A stretch of 64,000 bases of DNA from positions 2,617,001-2,681,000 of the forward strand of contig JADJXY010000002.1 of the NCBI GenBank assembly GCA_016720065.1, read 5' to 3'. The position numbers and the translations under genes are program-made. The notes below the pieces were generated by a model. The model had not been told where the DNA came from, made no database searches, and was given only the letters and a program-made list of their open reading frames with translations. Below are positions 8,223 through 16,037 of this stretch, piece by piece. This DNA comes from Betaproteobacteria bacterium. Lineage in GTDB: Bacteria > Pseudomonadota > Gammaproteobacteria > Burkholderiales > Rhodocyclaceae. Position 1 is the stretch's first letter; the number at the start of each line of letters is the position of its first letter.

Positions 8223-9569
8223 TCAGCGTTCGCGGAAGGCGCGCCCCAGGGATTGGGTCACCGGGTCGAGGAGGTAGCCGATGGCCGTACGGCTGCGCAC
8301 CCGCAGGTAGGCTTCCACCGGCATGCCCGCCTGCAGGGGGCCGACGCGGGCATCCTTGAGGGACTGCTCGTCCAGCGCCACCCGGGCCAGATAGTAGGGA
8401 GGCTGTTGCGCCCCCGGGTCGCTGAGGGCGTCGGCCGAGACGTATTCCAGGCGGCCCTGCACCAGGGGCGTGGTGCGCTGCTCGAAGGCCGTCAGGCGCA
8501 CTTCGGCGGTCATGCCCAGGGTCAGATCGCTCACCGCTTCGGTGGGCAGCTTGAGCTCCGCCACCAGGGCCCGGTCCCGCGGCACGATTTCCATCAGCGT
8601 TTCCCGCGGGCCGACCACGGCCCCCAGGGTATGGACCTTGAGTTCGACCACCACACCGTCCGCCGGGGCGGTGATCTTCTGGCGTTCGCTGGCATCCAGG
8701 GCGGGCTTCACGCGCTGCTGCAATTCGTTCAGGCGGTCGTTGGATTCCTTGAGCTCCGAAGCCGCCGTCTCGCGGTAGGTGTTGCGCAGGCCCTCGATGC
8801 GGAAGAGCAGGTCGCTCTGCTTCTGTTTTGCCCGGGCCAGATCGGCCTCGTGCTCGGCCAGTCGGGAGGCGTAATCCGCCTCGGCCCGGTCGAAGGCGAG
8901 CATGCGGGTGGGGGAAATGTAGCCCTTGTCGAGCAGCGCCCGGTTGGCCCGGGCCTCGTCGCGCATGGTACGGATTCCGGCGTGGTCGGCCTGCACCTGG
9001 CGCTCGGTGGCGGCCGCCTCGTCAGCGGCGTCCCGGGCCTGGCGCCCGAGGATGTCGACCTGCTGGTTGAGGATGGCCCGACGCTGCTGGAAGATGTCGG
9101 CCTCCTTATGGCGGATCTCCGCCACCTCCGGCCGTTTGGTGGCAGCTTCCAGATCCGCCGGCCAGACCACCCGGGGAGCCATTTCGCGCTCCGCCCGCAG
9201 GCGCCCATTCTTGGCTGCCTCGGAAAAATACTGCTGGTCGAGGAGGTCGAGGGAAGCGCTCACCCGCACGTCCTCCAGGACGATCAGGGTCTGGCCCTGG
9301 CGCACTTCGTCGCCGTTCCTCACCTGGATGGCTTTGACGATGCCGCCTTCCTGGTGCTGCACCACCTGGCGATAACTCTCGACCTTGAGCTGGCCGTGGC
9401 CGATCACCGCGCTGTCCAGAGGTGCTGCGACGCCCCACAGGAGGAGCAGGACCAGACTGCCCAGGGCCGCCGCGGCGCCCCGACGGCCCCATTTGCGCAC
9501 CTCGCGCGCCTCCGCCGGCTCTTCCCCTGCCGGCCCCTGGCCGGCGAGCCAGGACCTAAGCGCGCCCAC
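8223..9569 (-). CDS. HlyD-family membrane fusion protein of type I secretion
   Basis: 448 aa. It has a short cytoplasmic N-terminus and one transmembrane segment (about residues 31-50). A biotinyl-lipoyl-like half follows (QVVQHQEGGIVKAIQVRNGDEV), then a long coiled coil (about 110-290), the second lipoyl half (QKITAPADGVVVELKVHTLG) and a beta-barrel. This is the PrtE/LapC/HlyD architecture that bridges the inner-membrane ABC exporter to a TolC channel; no TolC gene is in the window. The GTG start has GGGGGA upstream and lies inside the end of the ABC gene (14-bp overlap), so the two are coupled. Confidence 0.9.
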   Translation of the reverse strand: MGALRSWLAGQGPAGEEPAEAREVRKWGRRGAAAALGSLVLLLLWGVAAPLDSAVIGHGQLKVESYRQVVQHQEGGIVKAIQVRNGDEVRQGQTLIVLEDVRVSASLDLLDQQYFSEAAKNGRLRAEREMAPRVVWPADLEAATKRPEVAEIRHKEADIFQQRRAILNQQVDILGRQARDAADEAAATERQVQADHAGIRTMRDEARANRALLDKGYISPTRMLAFDRAEADYASRLAEHEADLARAKQKQSDLLFRIEGLRNTYRETAASELKESNDRLNELQQRVKPALDASERQKITAPADGVVVELKVHTLGAVVGPRETLMEIVPRDRALVAELKLPTEAVSDLTLGMTAEVRLTAFEQRTTPLVQGRLEYVSADALSDPGAQQPPYYLARVALDEQSLKDARVGPLQAGMPVEAYLRVRSRTAIGYLLDPVTQSLGRAFRER

Positions 9570-11244
9570 GTTTATCCCCCTGTGGCATGGACGTCACCGG
9601 GGCCAGCTTGGCCAGGATTTCCTCCCGCGGACCGAAGGCCGCCACCGCCCCCTCCTTCAGGATGAGCAGCCGGTCGGCCCGGGCCAGCAGGCTGGGCTTG
9701 TGGCACACCATGACCGCGGTGACGCCGGCCTGCTTGAGGCGGTCCAGGCTTGCCAGCAGCGCCTGATCGCCGTCGGCGTCCAGGTTGGCGTTGGGCTCGT
9801 CGAGGACGACCAGTTGGGGCCGGCCGTAGAGGGCGCGGGCCAGGGCCACCCGCTGCCGCTGGCCGCCGGAAAGGTTTTCGCCATTGATGCCGATTTCGGT
9901 GGCGTAGCCTTCGGGCAGCCCGAGGATCAGGCTGTGGACGCCGGCCGCCTGGGCGGCTTCGATCACCGCGGCGTCATCCACCGGCCCCATGCGGGCGATG
10001 TTCTCCGCCACGGTGCCGGGAAACAGCTCGATATCCTGGGGCAGGTAGCCGATCTGGCGCCCCAGGGCCTCGGCGTCCCAATGCCCGACCTCGGCGCCGT
10101 CGAGGCGTATCGCCCCGGCCTGGGGGGACCACACGCCGGTCAGCAGGCGGACCAGGGTCGATTTGCCTGAGCCGCTGGGTCCGATGACCCCGAGAAACTC
10201 CCCCGCCGCCAGGTTGAAACTGACCCCCTTGAGGATGGCCGGCTGCCCCGGGCGGATACCGAAGGACACCCGATCCGCGACCACCTCGCCCTTGAGGGGC
10301 GGCAGTTGCAGGGGCTTGGGTTTTTCCGCCCGACTGGTAAAGGCTGCGTCGAGGCGCCGGTAGGCCACCCGGGCTTCGCCGATGAGCTTCCATTGCGCGA
10401 TCAGCTGCTCCACCGGGGCCAGGGCACGGCCCAGGATGAGGGTGGTGGCCATCATCACCCCCGGCGTGACGTGCTGGTCGATGACCAGATAGGCCCCTGC
10501 GGCCAGCATGAGCACCTGGATCAGTTGCCGCGCAAAGCGGGTGCCGCCGGATAGCCAGGAGGTGGCGCGGGCCACGTCGTTCTGCTGGCGCAGGGCCTCG
10601 CGATTGTGGCGCCCCCAGCGTTCGACCACGTCGCGGTACATGCCCAGGGCCTTGACCACTTCGGCATTGCGGCTGCCGACGTCGATGAAGCGGCCGGCCT
10701 TGCGGGTGGCGTCCTGGATCGACTCCAGGGGTTTCTGGGTGAGGCGAAAATTGAGCACCGCCAGCCCGACCAGGGCCAGGGCGGAGAGGACCGCCAGGGT
10801 GCCGAGGAGGGGATGAAACAGATAGATGACGACAATGAAGAAGGGCAGCCAGGGCGCCTCCAGCAGCGCCACGATGCCCGGCCCGCCAAAGAAGCTGCGC
10901 AGGATGCCCGCATCCCGGGCCAGGAAGGCCAGGCGGCCGGGGGTGGGCGAAGCGGCGTCTTCCAGCACCCGCAGCATCACGGTCTCGCCCAGAAGCCGGT
11001 CCACCAGGGCGCTGACCCCGGCCAGCAGGCGGCCCCGCATCCAGTCGATGACGAGGTAGAGCGCCAGGAGACCGACGGTAATGGCGGTGAGCCAGAACAG
11101 GGTCTCGTCGCTGCGGCTGGTGAACACCCGGTCGAACACCTGCAGCATGTACAGGGTGGGGGCCAGCAGCAGCAGGTTGAGAAAAAAGCTCATCACCCCG
11201 GCGTGAACCAGGACGTGGCGATAAGTGCGAAGGAGTTCCTGCAT
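9556..11244 (-). CDS. Type I secretion ABC exporter, PrtD-like
   Basis: About 562 aa. The N-terminal membrane domain (about residues 15-300) has several helices. The C-terminal nucleotide-binding domain has Walker A GPSGSGKST, signature LSGGQRQRVALARAL and Walker B LVVLDEPNANLD. There is no C39-like domain, which places it with PrtD/AprD/HasD exporters of RTX proteins. The start MQELLRTYRHVL at 11244 was preferred over an upstream frame rich in Arg and Pro. It overlaps the HlyD gene by 14 bp and lies 143 bp downstream of the giant RTX gene, its likely main substrate. Confidence 0.9.
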   Translation of the reverse strand: MQELLRTYRHVLVHAGVMSFFLNLLLLAPTLYMLQVFDRVFTSRSDETLFWLTAITVGLLALYLVIDWMRGRLLAGVSALVDRLLGETVMLRVLEDAASPTPGRLAFLARDAGILRSFFGGPGIVALLEAPWLPFFIVVIYLFHPLLGTLAVLSALALVGLAVLNFRLTQKPLESIQDATRKAGRFIDVGSRNAEVVKALGMYRDVVERWGRHNREALRQQNDVARATSWLSGGTRFARQLIQVLMLAAGAYLVIDQHVTPGVMMATTLILGRALAPVEQLIAQWKLIGEARVAYRRLDAAFTSRAEKPKPLQLPPLKGEVVADRVSFGIRPGQPAILKGVSFNLAAGEFLGVIGPSGSGKSTLVRLLTGVWSPQAGAIRLDGAEVGHWDAEALGRQIGYLPQDIELFPGTVAENIARMGPVDDAAVIEAAQAAGVHSLILGLPEGYATEIGINGENLSGGQRQRVALARALYGRPQLVVLDEPNANLDADGDQALLASLDRLKQAGVTAVMVCHKPSLLARADRLLILKEGAVAAFGPREEILAKLAPVTSMPQGDKRGRA

Positions 11245-11327
11245 GGCCGATCGGCGCTCAAAAGAATGTCCCGCCGGGGGCCGGGAACGTCCCGGATGAT
11301 ACCGCAAGGGTCAAGCCGGAACGACTG

Positions 11328-11374
11328 CGGCGCCCCCCCCGGAACGCCCTCCCCGGGGACCGGGGGGGGCGCCG
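11328..11374 (-). terminator. Strong GC hairpin between RTX substrate and exporter genes
   Basis: A perfect 13-bp inverted repeat: CGGCGCCCCCCCC at 11328-11340 and its complement at 11362-11374. The 21-nt loop contains its own CCCC/GGGG hairpin. It sits 13 bp past the stop of the giant RTX gene and 84 bp before the exporter start codon. There is no U tract. It could attenuate read-through so that substrate is made in excess of transporter, or stabilise the RTX mRNA 3' end. Confidence 0.5.
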
Positions 11375-11387
11375 GGGAAGGAGGGCC

Positions 11388-14300
11388 TCAGGGGGCGGCG
11401 ATGATCTCGAAGGCCGCCACGTGGACATTGGGCATTTCGGTGATGCCCGGCTTGTTGTCGAAGTCGAAGTGGGTGGCGAGCACCCAGGACGCTCCGTCGT
11501 GGTAGTAGGAATCGGCCACCTGGATGGTGTCGTCGTAGTGCCAGAACCAGGTATCCCCCGCCCCCAGGGCTGCCGCCTGCTGGGTGGCCAGGTCTCCGGC
11601 GCCTTCGACGAAATTGCCGAAGTCGTCGAAATAGACGGTCCCGGGCGTGAAGCTGGCGCTGCGTACGACGAGGACATCGGCCGTGGAATCAAAGCTGTGC
11701 ACCGTATCGACGCTGGTGTCGTCGAGGATGAAGGTGTCGGCGCCGAAGCCCCCGTAAAGATGGTCCTCGCCTGTACCCCCTTCGAGGGTATCGTCGCCGT
11801 TACCGCCGCGCAGGGTGTCGTCGCCAGCGCCTCCGATGAGCACGTCGTCGCCGCCCACACCCAGAAGTTCGCCCCCGTTCTGCCCGCCGGTCAGGGTGTT
11901 GTCCAGGTTGTTGCCGATGAGAGTTACGTTGAGGGCATCGTCCAGGTTGCCGCCGCCGTTGTCGTAGGTGGCGTTTTCCACATTCCAGGCGTTGACCGCC
12001 ATGTTGTAGCCGGAGATCGAAACCAGAATGGAATCGATGCCGCCGCCCGCGCCGTCCTCGACGAGGCGGTCGAGGAGGTTGTCGACCCCGTAGAGATCGT
12101 CACCGGCGCCGCCCACCAGGGTGTCGGCGCTGGCACCGCCGTCCAGGGTATCGTTGTCGCCGCCGCCGACGATCAGATTGGCGAGGGCGTTGCCGCTCAG
12201 GTCGAAGCGCGTGTCGGCCAGATAGGCGCCGCCCTGGCTGCCGAAGACGATCAGGTGGTCGTCGTTGCCCACCAGGAGATTGTCCACATTGGCGTCCAGG
12301 GTGTAGGTGACGAGGTCCACATCCAGGGATCCGCCCCCCTGCAGGAGCACCGCCGTGTCGGTGCCGCCCCCCACCGCTTCCACCGTGGTAATGGCGTCGC
12401 CGCTCAGGAGGAAGACGTCGTCGCCCAGGCCGCCGACCAGGGTGGCCATGCCGCTGCCTCCGAAGGCCGTGCTGGCAAAGGCTTCCAGGATGTCGGCATT
12501 GGCGCCACCGTCCAGGCGGACATTGAGGTCGGGCAGGCCGCCGGCACCGTCGTCCCATATCTCGCCCAGGGCGGTCAGGCGATCCGCGTTGGCGGAGCCG
12601 GTCACCGCGACAACCCGGCTGGTCGCCGCCCCGGCGCTGCCGTGATTGAGGAGCGATGCCAGTTGCAGGGCTTCCACGTTGGCCGGCAGCGCATAGGAAT
12701 AGGTCTGCACGCCGGCCACGGTGGTGGAGGCCATGACCGACAGGGCGAGGTTGAGGCTGACGGTGTCGAAACCCTCGCCCGCCACTTCGGTCACCGCGTC
12801 GCCATTGCGCACCTGATACCAGTCGTTGCCCTTGCCGCCGAAGAGGGTATCGACGGTGCTCAGGTCGAATGAGGTGGACTCAAGGATGAAATCGTAACTA
12901 CCGGAGATCAGTTCATCGTTGCCCTCAAACCCCCGCAGCACGTCGGCACCGCTTCCGCCGATGAGAAAATCGTTCCCCAACCCTCCGCCCACGGTGTCGC
13001 TCGCGGCGCCGCCATCAAGAATGAAGCTCACCCCCGCAGCGGAAACCCCGCTTTCGGTCGTACCCTGAAGGATGTTGGCCAGCGCGTTGCCGGTGGCAAA
13101 ATGGGTGCCCGCAGCGATGCCATGGACGGTGAGTTGTTCCACGTTGGCCGCCAGGGTGAATTCCCCCTGCTCCATATGGGTCGCCGCCAGATAGGTATGG
13201 ACCAGGTCGGTCCCCGCGCCTGACCCCTCGGTGACCACCGTGTTGGCGGCGCGCAGTTCGTAGGTATCGTTGCCGCCGGCGCCGGCCAGGGTGGCGGCGA
13301 AGGTGGTATTGGCGACATCGTCCCCCAGGAGGTTGGCGTTGGCGTCCCCGGTCAGGGTGTGGGCGGCCGTGGAGGCGCGCATGTAGCCGTTTTCCACGTT
13401 GGCACCGTTGCCGGCCCCCAGGGTGAGGCTGAAATCCTGGGCGTAGATCGTATCGCTGCCCCCGGCGGCAGCCTCGGTCACCGTGTCGGTTTCCTGCACG
13501 AAGTAGCTGTCGTTGCCGCCGGCGCCGATGAAAACGTCCGTCCCGGCCCCGCTGACGAAGGCATTGGCCCCGGTGGTACCGGTGACGTTGACGCCGACGG
13601 TGGTGGTCACCGTAACGTTCTCGACATTGGCGAAGAGCGCATTGGTGAGGTTGAGCGAATGAGCGCCGGCGATGCGGTCGTCCAGGGTATCGGTGCCCGC
13701 CGCGGCCCCTTCGACCAGCTTGTCGAGAATGTTGTGGAGGATGTAGGTGTCGTTGCCGGCGCCGCCGATCATCGTGACCCCATTGGTCCCCGCCCCGGCG
13801 GTGCGGCCGTCGTCGTTGAGCACGTCGTTGCCGCTGTTGCCGATGATGGTATTGGTGGCGCCGTTGCCGGTCAGGGTCAGGCCCGCGGTGCTGGTGCCGA
13901 CCAGGGTTTCGACATACCCCTTGCCCACCAGGTTGTAGCTCACCGCGGCGCTCACCGTGTCGCTCCCCTGGCCGGACCATTCGTAAACATGGTCGGTGGC
14001 GGAATCGACGACATAGACGTCGTTGTCCTGCCCACCGTACATCGTGTCGTTGCCCGCACCGCCGTCCAGGGTGTCGTTGCCGATCTGGCCGTAGAGGCGG
14101 TCGTTCCCCCCCAGGCCGAAGAGACGGTCGTTGCCGTCGTTGCCAAAGAGGCCGTTGGCCGCGGCGTTGCCGATGATCAGGTTGGCGCTCTCGTTGCCAA
14201 CCCCGTTGATGGCGTCGATGCCCGCCAGGGTGAGGTTTTCCACATTGCGGCTCAGCGCGTAGCTCACCGAGGAATAGACCGTGTCGGCGGTACTGGCCAG

Positions 14301-15962
14301 GGCGGTGGCCGACTCGATGATGGAATCGCCGCTGTCGTCCACCACATAGGTGTCGTTGCCGTCACCGCCGATCAGGATGTCGGCCCCCATGCGCCCGTCC
14401 AGGGTGTCGTTGCCCGCTCCGCCGGCCAGGTAGTCGCCGATCTCGCCATTGCTGCCCACCAGGAGGTTGGCGCTGCCGTTGCCCACCACTTCGATCGCCG
14501 TCCCATGCAGGCCGTCGGCCACCAGATTTTCCACTTCCGCCGCCAGGTTACCCAGGCGGACCACGCCGGGGGCGTCGAAGCCCACATCGTCCAGGGCGTC
14601 CTGCAGGAATTCGAGGGACTCTTCCTGCTGTTCGGTCAGGTCGGCCACGGGGCGGGACAGGTCCTCCACCAGATAGACCGTGTCGTTGCCGCCGCCCGCC
14701 GCTTCGACGATGCGGGGCATGGGGTTGGTGTAGCCGTTGTTGCTCACCAGAGCGGCGACGTGCAGAAGATACACGTCGTCCCCGGCGCCGCCGTTGAGGG
14801 TGAAATTGGCCGTGTTGCCGGATGCCGAGGGGTACAGCCCTGCCCCCGCCGCGATATCCGGGTCGAGGGGCGCCAGGGCGAGCACGTCGTTGCCCAGGCC
14901 ACCCAGGAGGGAATCGCTGCCCAGTCCCAGGGCGACGAGCAGGTCGTTGCCGACGCCTCCGTCGAGGATGTCGTTGTCGCTGAAGCTCCCGGGGAGGCTG
15001 AAGCCCGGCTCGGCTTCGAGTCCGTTGCCCACCAGGATATCGGCCCCTTCACCCCCCTGCAGGTTGTCATTGCCCCACAGGCCGCGCAGTTCGTCGTCTC
15101 CCAGACCCCCGATGAGGGTGTTGTTGCCGCTGTTGCCTTCCAGGTCGTTGCCCAGGGCATTGCCGGTCAAGGCGATGGCGGCGGTCCCTTCGACCAGGAC
15201 GCCCGCCTCGACATTGGCCGCCAGGGAATAGCTTGCCGCGGCCAGCACCGTGTCGTAGCCGGCATCGAGTCCTTCGACGATGAGGTCGGTGGCGGCGTCC
15301 ACCGCGTAGGTGTCGTCGCCCTTGCCTCCGGCCATGGCATCGACGCCGGTGCCGCCCACCAGATGGTCATTGCCGTCTCCGCCCACCAGGCTGTCGTTGC
15401 CGGCACCCCCATCGAGGGTGAAGGAAATCTGGCTGCGGGCCAGGGCGTTGTCACCCCCCAGCAGATCGAAGTCGGTGATGGCCGTGATGATGTTGTTGAG
15501 GGCGTTGCCCGTCGCCGTTCGGTGAAGGGCCGCGCCGGGATCCCCGTCATCGCCCAACCCTGCGTTGGCCGCGTGCACGAAGTTGACCCAGATTTGCAGG
15601 TTTTCGACATTGGCGCCCAGACTATAGCCATCGAGGACCGTGGCCACCGTATCGCTGCCTTCACCGGCATTTTCGACGACGGTGTCGCCAGCATGGTCCA
15701 CTTGGTAGAGGTCGTTGCCCAGGCCACCCATCATCAGATTGGCAATCTTGGCGTCATCGGGATCGGCATAGACGCCCCCCACGGCAGCGACATAGTCTCC
15801 CTGGTGGGAGCGGTCCGCCCCCGCGGCCAGGGAAATGAAGGCATCGTCTCCGGCAGTCCCCATCACCACCAGGGGAGGGATGACGCTGGTTTCCACCGCC
15901 CACACCAGGGTGCCCCCGGAATCGACAATATCAAAATCGTAATTGGTGATAAAAATAGCCAT
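11388..15962 (-). CDS. Giant RTX repeat protein, type I secretion substrate
   Basis: 1524 aa. It is built almost entirely of alternating units: an RTX block (GGAGNDTxxGGxGxDxY) followed by a VENLxLxG...GNxxANxIxGN spacer, repeated about a dozen times. The N-terminus (MAIFITNYDFDIVDSGGTL) has no Sec signal, as expected for type I secretion. The C-terminal 110 residues leave the repeat pattern (WFWHYDDTIQVADSYYHDGA ... FEIIAAP) and probably carry the secretion signal; this tail differs from that of the smaller RTX protein. AGGGGGGG lies just upstream of the ATG. It is first in the order RTX, ABC, HlyD, and divergent from the TPR gene. It is likely an adhesin, S-layer or matrix protein; no catalytic domain was recognised. 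Confidence 0.88.
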   Translation of the reverse strand: MAIFITNYDFDIVDSGGTLVWAVETSVIPPLVVMGTAGDDAFISLAAGADRSHQGDYVAAVGGVYADPDDAKIANLMMGGLGNDLYQVDHAGDTVVENAGEGSDTVATVLDGYSLGANVENLQIWVNFVHAANAGLGDDGDPGAALHRTATGNALNNIITAITDFDLLGGDNALARSQISFTLDGGAGNDSLVGGDGNDHLVGGTGVDAMAGGKGDDTYAVDAATDLIVEGLDAGYDTVLAAASYSLAANVEAGVLVEGTAAIALTGNALGNDLEGNSGNNTLIGGLGDDELRGLWGNDNLQGGEGADILVGNGLEAEPGFSLPGSFSDNDILDGGVGNDLLVALGLGSDSLLGGLGNDVLALAPLDPDIAAGAGLYPSASGNTANFTLNGGAGDDVYLLHVAALVSNNGYTNPMPRIVEAAGGGNDTVYLVEDLSRPVADLTEQQEESLEFLQDALDDVGFDAPGVVRLGNLAAEVENLVADGLHGTAIEVVGNGSANLLVGSNGEIGDYLAGGAGNDTLDGRMGADILIGGDGNDTYVVDDSGDSIIESATALASTADTVYSSVSYALSRNVENLTLAGIDAINGVGNESANLIIGNAAANGLFGNDGNDRLFGLGGNDRLYGQIGNDTLDGGAGNDTMYGGQDNDVYVVDSATDHVYEWSGQGSDTVSAAVSYNLVGKGYVETLVGTSTAGLTLTGNGATNTIIGNSGNDVLNDDGRTAGAGTNGVTMIGGAGNDTYILHNILDKLVEGAAAGTDTLDDRIAGAHSLNLTNALFANVENVTVTTTVGVNVTGTTGANAFVSGAGTDVFIGAGGNDSYFVQETDTVTEAAAGGSDTIYAQDFSLTLGAGNGANVENGYMRASTAAHTLTGDANANLLGDDVANTTFAATLAGAGGNDTYELRAANTVVTEGSGAGTDLVHTYLAATHMEQGEFTLAANVEQLTVHGIAAGTHFATGNALANILQGTTESGVSAAGVSFILDGGAASDTVGGGLGNDFLIGGSGADVLRGFEGNDELISGSYDFILESTSFDLSTVDTLFGGKGNDWYQVRNGDAVTEVAGEGFDTVSLNLALSVMASTTVAGVQTYSYALPANVEALQLASLLNHGSAGAATSRVVAVTGSANADRLTALGEIWDDGAGGLPDLNVRLDGGANADILEAFASTAFGGSGMATLVGGLGDDVFLLSGDAITTVEAVGGGTDTAVLLQGGGSLDVDLVTYTLDANVDNLLVGNDDHLIVFGSQGGAYLADTRFDLSGNALANLIVGGGDNDTLDGGASADTLVGGAGDDLYGVDNLLDRLVEDGAGGGIDSILVSISGYNMAVNAWNVENATYDNGGGNLDDALNVTLIGNNLDNTLTGGQNGGELLGVGGDDVLIGGAGDDTLRGGNGDDTLEGGTGEDHLYGGFGADTFILDDTSVDTVHSFDSTADVLVVRSASFTPGTVYFDDFGNFVEGAGDLATQQAAALGAGDTWFWHYDDTIQVADSYYHDGASWVLATHFDFDNKPGITEMPNVHVAAFEIIAAP

Positions 15963-16037
15963 AAACCCCCCTAAAATGCGCCGGAAATATCAACGAACCG
16001 TGATAGTCAGCGATCATAGCATGGCCCTCCCGCACCC

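Noticed and set aside
11388..15962. Regularly spaced short repeats resembling a CRISPR array
   Set aside because: The repeats are in-frame coding units (GGxGxD blocks), imperfect, with no unique spacers of constant length and no cas genes.
13359..15974. An 871-codon open frame antisense to the giant RTX gene
   Set aside because: Its repetitive Val/Ala/His/Gln-rich text is the mirror of the RTX repeats. The minus-strand reading has clear RTX motifs and a Shine-Dalgarno.
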